Position numbers and translations under genes: made by a program
Source of the DNA: Melioribacteraceae bacterium
Lineage (GTDB): Bacteria > Bacteroidota > Ignavibacteria > Ignavibacteriales > Melioribacteraceae
Direction: 5' to 3'
Assembly (NCBI GenBank): GCA_021739765.1
Contig: JAIPBD010000013.1
Location: forward strand, 1-64,000
Length of the DNA: 64,000 nucleotides
Shown: one piece after another, positions 53,607-61,353 of the stretch
Numbering within the stretch: position 1 is the first letter of the stretch
Layout: each line of letters begins with the position of its first letter
Notes under the pieces: generated by a model
Seen by the model: the letters and a program-made list of their open reading frames with translations, nothing else
Database searches by the model: none
What the model was told of the DNA's origin: nothing

Positions 53607-54240
53607 CTACTCGCTCCACCTAAATAAAGTAACCATGATTTTTGGAAGAAGATTGATCTTTGAAGAGATTGACAAATCTCTAAAAAGCGGAGTTATCTAT
53701 GGCCTGGCGGGAAGCAACGGTTCGGGTAAATCAACACTTTCTAAAATTATGTGTGGATTGTTAACACCCACCAAAGGTAAAATCGTACACCACTTGAACG
53801 GCAAAGAAATAAAAGAAGAGAAAGTACAAGATTATATCGGCTTTGTTTCACCTTACCTTATTTTATATGATGAATTCACCGCCTGGGAAAATCTGTTCCA
53901 TTTTTCGAAAATCAGAGGAATGAATTTTGACGAAAATTTCGCGAAAGAATTGATGGATAGCTTCGGAATTTATGATCGCAGAAATGATTATTTCAAAGGT
54001 TATTCATCAGGGATGAAACAACGGATGAAGTTTATTTTTGCTCTGCTTCATAATCCTGCTTTCCTGATGTTTGATGAACCAACTTCAAATCTTGATAACG
54101 CAGGCAAAGAGAAGGTTTATGAAATAATTAAAAAATACGGCAAGGATAAATTGGTCGTTATCGCATCCAATGAAGATACCGATTTAGCGCAATGCGATGA
54201 AATTATTCAAGTTGAAGATTATAAACGGAAGCCAAATTGA
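53599..54240 (+). CDS. ccmA: CcmA-like heme exporter ATPase
   Basis: Protein of 213 residues. Walker A 'GLAGSNGSGKSTLSK', signature 'YSSGMKQRMKFIFALL' and Walker B 'FLMFDEPTSNLD' are present. It is compact and next to a CcmB gene with a four-base overlap, identifying it as CcmA of the CcmABC cytochrome c maturation exporter. The product couples ATP hydrolysis to heme handling. ccmC and ccmD are not adjacent. It overlaps the metalloprotease end by eight bases. Confidence 0.88.
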   Translation: MTDYSLHLNKVTMIFGRRLIFEEIDKSLKSGVIYGLAGSNGSGKSTLSKIMCGLLTPTKGKIVHHLNGKEIKEEKVQDYIGFVSPYLILYDEFTAWENLFHFSKIRGMNFDENFAKELMDSFGIYDRRNDYFKGYSSGMKQRMKFIFALLHNPAFLMFDEPTSNLDNAGKEKVYEIIKKYGKDKLVVIASNEDTDLAQCDEIIQVEDYKRKPN

Positions 54241-54899
54241 AAAGAGCGCTTGCATTATTTAAAAAAGATTGGCAATCCGAATTGCGAACTCGTTACGCGA
54301 TAAACGCCCTCGCGATGTTTATTCTCGTTACAATAAGTGTGATTTTGTTTTCGGTCGGACAAGAAGACATTTCCGAATATCTTACCGGCGGTTTACTATG
54401 GGTGGTTGTCTTTTTCTCAGCTATGAGCGGACTTTCGCGTGCTTTTGTTTCGGAGGAAGAAAGGGGAACAACTTTAACACTTCAACTGCTCGCTTCACCT
54501 TCAAGCATTTTTTCCGGCAAACTTATATTCAATATTTTGCTCGTTTATTTGATGAATATCGCGATTACGTTTTTATTCATCGTATTATTTGAGTCATTTG
54601 TAATTAGGAACTGGAATTTATTTCTTCTTGCCTTTTTCTTCGGGAATTTAGGAATTGCGATTTCATCCACTACGATCGCGTCAATTATTTCAAAAGCAAG
54701 TTCTAAAGGAACACTTTATCCGGTGCTCTCTTTCCCTATCCTGCTCCCATTAATCTTAACGCTGATCGAACTGACAAAATTTTCAATCGATGGTGAATCC
54801 ATCGCCGACTCTTATGTGGAAATAATGGTTTTGGTTTCTTACGACGTTATAATGCTGACCGCATCCTACATTCTATTCGATTTTATCTGGAAAGAGTAA
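54237..54899 (+). CDS. ccmB: CcmB heme exporter membrane subunit
   Basis: Protein of 220 residues from a TTG overlapping the ccmA stop. Six membrane helices; 'FKKDWQSELRTRYAINALAMF' is the CcmB N-terminal pattern and 'EEERGTTLTLQLLASPSSIFSGK' its conserved loop. Works with CcmA and CcmC in cytochrome c maturation. No terminator is obvious after it; the convergent DNA glycosylase gene ends 18 bases later. Confidence 0.92.
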   Translation: MKRALALFKKDWQSELRTRYAINALAMFILVTISVILFSVGQEDISEYLTGGLLWVVVFFSAMSGLSRAFVSEEERGTTLTLQLLASPSSIFSGKLIFNILLVYLMNIAITFLFIVLFESFVIRNWNLFLLAFFFGNLGIAISSTTIASIISKASSKGTLYPVLSFPILLPLILTLIELTKFSIDGESIADSYVEIMVLVSYDVIMLTASYILFDFIWKE

Positions 54900-54917
54900 A
54901 CCTTTGGGAATGAGAAA

Positions 54918-55502
54918 TTAGTCTTGAAGCGCTTCTAAATATTTTGCTATATACTCGTCCACCTTCTTCAACTTGTATTGCATAATATAACGCGGATGAT
55001 CGAGCGTGATGATTTTTTCAAAATGGTTTATCTCCGAATTTATTTCGTTCAGAAACTTTTCGTTTTTCTTTCCGAAGCAAATCGCTGTTTTCGTGGCGCC
55101 AAACTCAATTTGTTTTTTGAGTGAATCAATTATCTCCGGTTTCATCGCTTCATAAACTTCTTTGCTGTCGTAGTAATTGTAGTTTTTGCCGTCCTTGATC
55201 AAAGCGAGGGGATAAAGCGCCGATAGAAAAAATTTAGAAAAAAACTTTTCCGCGCCGCCGAAAGCATCGATAACCATATAAACAAAACGGGACGATAATT
55301 CCGCCCGTTTCTCTAAATTGTTGTTAATTCCGCATTTTTCCTCAAGATTTATCGGGTCTGTAAATCCAATTCCTGTTAGTCCGCCGCCAAATCTTCCCGG
55401 GTTTATTCCCACAATGAAAACGCGGGGATTTGAATCATCATAAAACTTATCAAAAAACCTTTTCACCAACTCAAGATTTTCCCGGTTTGCGTAAGGATTC
55501 AT
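54918..55502 (-). CDS. SMUG2-like uracil-DNA glycosylase family protein
   Basis: Protein of 194 residues. 'VFIVGINPGRFGGGLTGIGFTDP' is the active-site motif I region (GINPG type, as in SMUG enzymes) and 'LDHPRYIMQYK' is the motif II-like HPR block. 'FLSALYPLALIKDGKNYNYYD' is typical of the DUF4918/SMUG2 subgroup. It should excise damaged or deaminated bases in base-excision repair. Length is complete. Confidence 0.85.
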   Translation of the reverse strand: MNPYANRENLELVKRFFDKFYDDSNPRVFIVGINPGRFGGGLTGIGFTDPINLEEKCGINNNLEKRAELSSRFVYMVIDAFGGAEKFFSKFFLSALYPLALIKDGKNYNYYDSKEVYEAMKPEIIDSLKKQIEFGATKTAICFGKKNEKFLNEINSEINHFEKIITLDHPRYIMQYKLKKVDEYIAKYLEALQD

Positions 55503-55578
55503 AACAGAAACTCCCTCCGGGAAATTTACGTTGGATTCGAATTCCGAAAAGAACTTTATAGCCCGATTGTTAAATAAG

Positions 55579-55776
55579 TTACTTATACCATTTCTCCAGT
55601 TTTAGATCAGGAATTCTTGAAATCTCTTTAACATTGTTAGTGACCGGAACATCATCTCGAGATTTTACAATTGAAAGAATGAGTAAATCGTTTGAGCCAA
55701 TCGACAAACCCCTTGCCTCTAAAATATTCCTCATTGTAGAATATTGAAAAACAGAATTAAGATCGAATCCGACCAA
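55579..55776 (-). pseudogene. C-terminal fragment of a VapC-like PIN-domain toxin
   Basis: Only the last third of a PIN domain is present. 'GLSIGSNDLLILSIVKSRDD' followed by 'VTNNVKEISRIPDLKLEKWYK' matches the end of VapC toxins (IGxNDLLIAA ... LVTNNTREFxRVPGLKxENW), including one catalytic Asp. The N-terminal part with the first acidic residues is missing, and no VapB antitoxin gene is next to it. The upstream 55777-55942 shows no recognisable PIN sequence. A decayed toxin-antitoxin locus is likely. Confidence 0.7.
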
Positions 55777-55942
55777 TTAGAACTGCAGGTGATGTTCGAT
55801 TCAAGAAGTTGATGCAAATTCAATATATTTTCAATCCTCTAACAAGGGTTCTAAAATAAATTTCTGCGTTCTCGTAGAATGTTTACACTACAAAAAATAA
55901 ACCTATTCGTTCTCCCTTTTCGTTTCCATTTGCTCTTTTCTT

Positions 55943-57481
55943 CTAATCAATAATAAATTCCCGAACACCGGCTTTACGAAAATCAAACTCATGGAAATGA
56001 AAATCCGGTGTGTGAGGTGTATCGATTATCATCCTGTAAATTTCACCGAGCGAGTTCATTTCGAACCGGACGAATCCGCGAGTCGGTTTATGGAACGCGT
56101 CCTCCCATTCAAGGAGGAAAGTATTAAAATGCCAATGACTCATTTTTCCCTTCAGAGATTGGGTTGGAACGAATTGAATAAATAACTGATCATCATTTAA
56201 ACTAATTGTTGCGTCGCCATACATTTCATCAGTAAATGTACCTGTAAATTTTTCGAGCGGGTAAGATGGACTTGTACCTTCAACCCGCATACTATCCATT
56301 TTCGCGTCAGAGTCCGCGATTCGTTTTTGGCTTCTTTCATAGAAAGGAAGGTACTGCGCGCTGAAATCTTTCGGATTGCCTTCTTCGAAATACAAATCGA
56401 TGATATAATTTTTAAGCGCTGAAACCAGGTAAGTAATTTTATTGCTTAGAATAACGATTCCGAAATTCTCCTCGGGAATTAGTGTCACGGTTGTAATAAT
56501 GCCGGGCATTCCACCACCGTGTTCTACGATCTTTTTACCGTTACGGTTTCTTAGAAACCATCCCAAACCATAATTTTGGTTGCCCACATGCATATGATTT
56601 GAGAACATCTCATTTGATGTAGATTTGCTGAACAATGTATCACCTTCAAATACTCCTTGATTAAGATGGAGTTTTACCCAATTCGAAAGTTCGTTTACAT
56701 TCGATAATATTCCCGCGGCCGGAGCGCAATTATCCAGATTGTAATAAGGTATTTCAATTAATTCGCCAAAAGTATCTTGATGAGGATAAGCAACATTTGT
56801 TCCGTTTTTGATTTGTGAAATCGAAGTCATGGTTGTTTTCATTCCGAGTGGGGTGAAAATTCGTTCTTTTACAAAATCATCCCAGCTTTTACCTGTAACT
56901 GCCGGAATAATTTCGCCGGCTGCGGTAAACATTATATTCTGATATCCATATTTTTCTCTAAAACCGAATTTTGGTTCCAGAAACTTTGCGCGTTTAATCA
57001 CTTCTTCCCTTGAATAATCAGTGCCGAACCAAAGCAAATCACCGCTGAATGTTGAAAGCCCGCTTCTGTGTGTAACAAGATCACGAATCGTCATTTGATT
57101 GGAAACGTAATCATCATACATTTCAAACCAGGGCAGATATTTCCTCACCGGATCATCCCACTTTATTTTGCCTTCTTCAACAAGCATTGCAAGCGCCGTT
57201 GTTGTAAATGCCTTGCTTAACGAAGCAAGTTGAAAATTTGTATTCTCGTCAACTTCATCATTGGTGTTAACGCTTTTAACTCCGAATCCTTTTAAGTATC
57301 GGACTGTATCATTATGGATAATAGCTACTGATAGACCGGGTAAAGTCCACTCTTTCATAGATTTTGTGATGTAGACATCCAATGAATCTAATTTTGTGGA
57401 TTGTGCTAAATTTGTCGCGAAACAAATTCCTACAAGAAGAAATACATAAAGATTTTTTTTGATTTTCATTTTTCCCGCCAT
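55943..57481 (-). CDS. Serine hydrolase, class C beta-lactamase fold
   Basis: Protein of 512 residues with a signal peptide ('FLLVGICFATNLAQS'). SxxK motif 'SLSKAFTTTALAML' gives the nucleophile; Tyr-x-Asn is in 'YGYQNIMF'; a His-Gly-Gly ('VEHGGGMPG') stands for the third motif. Residues about 385-512 form the C-terminal domain of such hydrolases. Probably a periplasmic peptidase/esterase rather than an antibiotic-resistance enzyme. The start abuts the antiporter stop; ATG 57469 is an alternative. Confidence 0.9.
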   Translation of the reverse strand: MAGKMKIKKNLYVFLLVGICFATNLAQSTKLDSLDVYITKSMKEWTLPGLSVAIIHNDTVRYLKGFGVKSVNTNDEVDENTNFQLASLSKAFTTTALAMLVEEGKIKWDDPVRKYLPWFEMYDDYVSNQMTIRDLVTHRSGLSTFSGDLLWFGTDYSREEVIKRAKFLEPKFGFREKYGYQNIMFTAAGEIIPAVTGKSWDDFVKERIFTPLGMKTTMTSISQIKNGTNVAYPHQDTFGELIEIPYYNLDNCAPAAGILSNVNELSNWVKLHLNQGVFEGDTLFSKSTSNEMFSNHMHVGNQNYGLGWFLRNRNGKKIVEHGGGMPGIITTVTLIPEENFGIVILSNKITYLVSALKNYIIDLYFEEGNPKDFSAQYLPFYERSQKRIADSDAKMDSMRVEGTSPSYPLEKFTGTFTDEMYGDATISLNDDQLFIQFVPTQSLKGKMSHWHFNTFLLEWEDAFHKPTRGFVRFEMNSLGEIYRMIIDTPHTPDFHFHEFDFRKAGVREFIID

Positions 57482-59470
57482 TTATTTGCCGTTTTTAATA
57501 AAGACCGATTTTAATTTTGGAATATTATTATGATTCGTAAGAATAAATATAAGATCACCAACACTAATTTTATAATCAGCCGAAGGTGAAGTGGTAACTA
57601 CAGAATTGCTTTCAACCGCTATTACAGAAGCGTTGAAGCGGTTTCTAAAATCCGATTCCGCCAAAGTTTGATTCACAATTTCACATGATTTATTAACTTC
57701 AAAAGATACGATTTCAAGATCGGGGAAATGGAGTTTAAGATTTGTGCTTTTATAGTTCGATTCGGAAAAATTTCTCAGCATATCATAACTATGCGATCTG
57801 AAATCGGTTACAAACTCTTCAATCTCTACACGAGGCACCAAATACTTTGTAAGCACTCTGGTAAATATTTCGAGTGATGTCTCAAACTCTTCCGGGATCA
57901 CTTCATCCGCCCCAAGCTTGTAAAGATCCTGCATTTCATTAACATAACGGGTTCGTACAATCAGATAAACATTTTCTGCAAGTTCTTTAATTTGAGTTGT
58001 GATTCTTCTCGTTAAAGTAGCATCGTTTATAGCGACAACAACAACCCGTGCTCTTTGAACACCGGCATATTTTAAAACTTCTTCGTTCGAAGCGTCTCCA
58101 AATATTATCGGCTCTCCTTTTTCAGTTTCCCGTTTCACAGTATCCGGATTTGCTTCAATGATACTGTAAGGAATATCAGCCTTATTTGCCGCATGCGCGA
58201 TATTCGATCCGTTTAAACCAAATCCTATTATTACAATATGATCGGATAATTTTTTGTGTTCGGGGTTCGCTTCCGGGTCAATAGTTTTACCGAACTTTTT
58301 AAATGAATTCAGCATAAACAGTTTATCAAGAAGCGCCGGTGATTTAGAAATTATAAATGGAGTCGCCGCCATACTCAAAATTGAAACCGCGAGGAACATT
58401 TGATAATTACTCCCTGAAAGGAACCCATTATCCATCCCGGTTTTGGCAAGAATAAATGAAAACTCACCGACCTGACCTAATCCCAAGCCCGCTAATAATG
58501 AATATCTGATTGGTATTTTTAATGAAGCCGCCGCTCCGGTAGCCAAAGCGGATTTAAGAATTATTATAAATAATGACGCCGGAAGTACAATCCAAATATT
58601 TTCTATTAAGAAATTGAGGTTCAGCAGCATCCCAATGGAAACAAAAAACAGACTTGTAAAAACATCCCGGAAGGGGAGAATATTTCCTAACGCCTGATGG
58701 GAGTATTCCGATTCTGAAATTACCAATCCGGCCAAAAAAGCCCCGAGTGCAAGTGAAAGCCCCAGTTGTGCGGTAAACCAAACGATTCCGAAACATATCA
58801 CGAGAATGGTTAAAATGAACAATTCCCGACTGCGGGTTGACGCAATCTGGTGTAATAAGAATGGAACAATATATTTGGTTAACACGAATACAAGCACTAT
58901 TACAAGAAGCGCTTTTGCCAAAAGGAGCAGAATATCCTGCCCGATGTTCGCGCTCGTCCCCGCAAGTATCGGAACAACCAACATCATCGGAACGACAATA
59001 ATATCCTGTGATATTAACATCGCTAACGAAGTTCGTCCGTGCGGTGAATTAATCTGATTGCTTTCGTTATAAATTCGAAGAACAATTGCCGTACTGCTTA
59101 AAGCAATTAAAAAGCCCCAAAAAATTGATTGACCAAGAGAATTCGCAAATTGATATGAAATTAGAACTACCGCTAAAATTGTTAATCCAACTTGTAACAA
59201 ACCGCCTTGAATAACCGGTTTCCTTAATTGAAGCATTTCTTTAAACGAAAATTCAATTCCAATCGTAAAAAGCAAAAGTAGAATTCCAACTTCCGCAAGC
59301 AGCTCCACTTCATGAATCGAAGAAATTAAAGCCAACCCACTCGGGCCCGCGATAATACCGGTGATCAAAAAAACAATTATAACTGGTAATTTTAATTTAT
59401 GGAAAAGCGAAAGTACAACAACCGAAAGGGCAAATATTACTACAACATCATAAAGTATTGGTATTTCCAT
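57482..59470 (-). CDS. CPA2 cation/proton antiporter with TrkA-N and TrkA-C domains (KefB-like)
   Basis: Protein of 662 residues. Residues 1-385 hold 12 or so membrane helices of the Na+/H+ exchanger domain ('LFTIGIEFSFKEM', 'LALGAFLAGLVISESEY'). Residues 410-530 are an RCK/TrkA-N domain with Rossmann motif 'IVIIGFGLNGSNIA'; residues about 570-655 are TrkA-C. The layout is that of KefB/KefC-type potassium efflux. Both regulatory domains suggest control by nucleotide and ligand binding. The serine hydrolase gene follows without gap. Confidence 0.93.
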   Translation of the reverse strand: MEIPILYDVVVIFALSVVVLSLFHKLKLPVIIVFLITGIIAGPSGLALISSIHEVELLAEVGILLLLFTIGIEFSFKEMLQLRKPVIQGGLLQVGLTILAVVLISYQFANSLGQSIFWGFLIALSSTAIVLRIYNESNQINSPHGRTSLAMLISQDIIVVPMMLVVPILAGTSANIGQDILLLLAKALLVIVLVFVLTKYIVPFLLHQIASTRSRELFILTILVICFGIVWFTAQLGLSLALGAFLAGLVISESEYSHQALGNILPFRDVFTSLFFVSIGMLLNLNFLIENIWIVLPASLFIIILKSALATGAAASLKIPIRYSLLAGLGLGQVGEFSFILAKTGMDNGFLSGSNYQMFLAVSILSMAATPFIISKSPALLDKLFMLNSFKKFGKTIDPEANPEHKKLSDHIVIIGFGLNGSNIAHAANKADIPYSIIEANPDTVKRETEKGEPIIFGDASNEEVLKYAGVQRARVVVVAINDATLTRRITTQIKELAENVYLIVRTRYVNEMQDLYKLGADEVIPEEFETSLEIFTRVLTKYLVPRVEIEEFVTDFRSHSYDMLRNFSESNYKSTNLKLHFPDLEIVSFEVNKSCEIVNQTLAESDFRNRFNASVIAVESNSVVTTSPSADYKISVGDLIFILTNHNNIPKLKSVFIKNGK

Positions 59471-59613
59471 TCTTTTAATTCTTTCTTATTGCGAATCGTT
59501 TTCTAAAAAATGTGATAAAGATTACTCAAAAGTCTGTCTGTGATCAAAAGTACAATTTGTCCTGTATTTATTAATTCTTGTCACGAAACACCGCTAAAGT
59601 GTTTGAAAAGACT

Positions 59614-59623
59614 TACAATTGTA
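59614..59623. promoter_or_regulatory. Perfect palindrome upstream of hicB
   Basis: TACAATTGTA is a perfect 10-base palindrome 57 bases before the hicB ATG. A nearby inverted repeat AAACAC/GTGTTT lies at about 59586-59604. HicB-type antitoxins commonly autoregulate, so this is a candidate operator. Confidence 0.4.
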
Positions 59624-59679
59624 CCAAGATTTTTAATTAAAACAATATAACATAATCAACATTTTTTTTGAGGTACCAA

Positions 59680-59913
59680 ATGACAACTTCATACTTAGAA
59701 CATGCAATGAGAGAAGCGGAATATGAAGTTCTCGATGGAATTGAAGCTTACTTCGGACAAATTCCCGGATTTAATGGACTTTATGTTTACGCAAAATCTA
59801 TTTCTGACTGCAGAAGGGAACTTGCCGACGCGTTAATCGCGTGGATTAATATGAGAATGGCTTTTAATTTATCAATTCCTAAATTGCGACACTACTTTAG
59901 CGAAGCGGCATAA
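59680..59913 (+). CDS. hicB: HicB-family antitoxin
   Basis: Protein of 77 residues from ATG 59680 (GAGG seven bases upstream; a TTG at 59668 is less likely). 'EVLDGIEAYFGQIPGFNGLYVYAKSISDCRRELADALIAWINMRM' is the HicB fold with the conserved Gly-x-Ile-Pro (GQIPG). Only the N-terminal RNase H-like part is present, without an extra DNA-binding domain. It should neutralise the HicA toxin encoded six bases downstream. Confidence 0.88.
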   Translation: MTTSYLEHAMREAEYEVLDGIEAYFGQIPGFNGLYVYAKSISDCRRELADALIAWINMRMAFNLSIPKLRHYFSEAA

Positions 59914-59919
59914 ACCATA

Positions 59920-60129
59920 ATGAAAATCTTTCAACATATAAATCGAACCGAATTTATAGAATATCTCATCAAAATTGGATTTGACGGTCCATACGCGGTT
60001 GGTAGACATCAATTTATGATGCGTGGTGATTCAACTATTAAAATACCTTGTAACAATCAGATCGAACTTGATACTGCAATTCCATATAAAATATTGAAGA
60101 ACGCGGGTCTTCTTAACTCAAAAAAATAA
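59920..60129 (+). CDS. hicA: HicA-family mRNA interferase toxin
   Basis: Protein of 69 residues. Double-stranded-RNA-binding-like fold with 'YAVGRHQFMMRGDSTIKIPCNNQIE', containing the conserved catalytic-type His (GRHQFM) and IP motif, and the end 'IPYKILKNAGL'. Co-encoded with HicB, antitoxin first, the reverse of many hicAB loci but also common. The toxin should cleave mRNA and halt growth when HicB is lost. Confidence 0.88.
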   Translation: MKIFQHINRTEFIEYLIKIGFDGPYAVGRHQFMMRGDSTIKIPCNNQIELDTAIPYKILKNAGLLNSKK

Positions 60130-60299
60130 AAAACGAATAACTGCTTTTTATTTTCGTTTCCACACGTTTTACATTCCATTTGTATACAGTAGATATTTAT
60201 TCTCCACCGTTTTCATTATCGCGATTCCACAAATAAGATCCCGAATCGGTGACCTGTTTGCACAGGCAGGCCTGGGATGACGAGTTTTCCTATAACTTG

Positions 60300-61020
60300 T
60301 CATTCTGAGCATGCCGATAGGCATGATTCAGAATCTCAATCTTTTCATTTTTTCGATTCTACAAATAAGATCCCGAAACAAGTTCGGGATGACGTCAATG
60401 CGATTCCATGAAGAAGATCCCGGATCGCAGTCCAGGATGATGACTTCAATTTTCCCATGTCATTCTGAACATGCCGATAGGCATGATTCAGAATCTCAAT
60501 CTTTTCATTTTTTCGATTCTACAAATAAGATCCCGAAACAAGTTCGGGATGACGTCAATGCGATTCCATGAAGAAGATCCCAGATCGCAGTCCGGGATGA
60601 TGACTTCAATTTTCCCATGTCATTCTGAACATGCCGATAGGCATGATTCAGAATCTCAATCTCCTCATTTTTTCGATTCAACAAATAAGATTCCGAAACA
60701 AGTTCGGGATGACGTCAATGCGATTCCACGAAGAAGATCCCAGATCGCAGTCCGGGATGATGACTTCAATTTTCCCATGTCATTCTGAACATGCCGATAG
60801 GTATGATTCAGAATCTCAATCTTTTCATTTTTTCGATTCTACAAATAAGATCTCGAAACAAGTTCGGGATGACGTCAATGCGATTCCATGAAGAAGATCC
60901 CGGATCGCAGTCAGGGATGACGACTTCAATTTTCCCATGTCATTCTGAACATGCCGATAGGCATGATTCAGAATCTCAATCTCCTCATTTTTTTGATTCC
61001 GCCAATAATAACCCGAAAAG
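60300..61020. repeat. Tandem array of 160-bp repeats (four units plus partials)
   Basis: Units begin with CATTCTGA at 60301, 60461, 60621, 60781 and 60941, exactly 160 bases apart; the last is incomplete, and a degenerate partial unit precedes (from about 60209). Each unit has two hairpins: ATTCTGAA/TTCAGAAT with inner ATGCC/GGCAT, and CCCGAA/TTCGGG. Units differ by only a few bases. Open frames of 86-115 codons in every unit (MPIGMIQNLN...) are by-products of the repetition. Repeats of this word family are dispersed in this window (24058) and resemble intergenic repeats known in related bacteria. Confidence 0.95.
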
Positions 61021-61183
61021 AGCCTGCCTGTTGGGACAGGCAGGGCCGGGGCAACGACTACTCGATTTCATGAGGAAGATCACCGATCGAGACAGATTGA
61101 CGGGACAGACCGGACATCTCAAATCATGTTTTGTGTAATGACTGTTTGAATCATTAAAACTAATACAGAACAATCACTGCTGG

Positions 61184-61314
61184 TGATCAGTAATATAAAT
61201 CCTCCAAAGGCGGACATGGAACAAATTGTCCGAAGGATGCCTTTGGCAAAAGCAAATCACAACCCGTCCGATCAATTCGAATTAAAAAAAGTTGCTGTTG
61301 ATCAGTAATATAAA
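61184..61314. repeat. Paired 16-bp repeats with hairpin in the geneless gap
   Basis: TGATCAGTAATATAAA occurs at 61184-61199 and 61299-61314. Between them CCAAAGGC (61204-61211) pairs with GCCTTTGG (61239-61246). No coding region is seen in 61139-61353. Confidence 0.5.
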
Positions 61315-61353
61315 GAACAAAAAAGCCGTGGTAAGCCCCCATTTATGATGATA

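Noticed and set aside
60300-61020. CRISPR array
   Set aside because: The unit is 160 bp and repeats throughout; there are no short repeats with unique spacers and no cas genes.
60311-61138. Open frames of 86-115 codons in each 160-bp repeat
   Set aside because: They follow the repeat period exactly, lack ribosome binding sites and overlap one another; they are translated repeat DNA.
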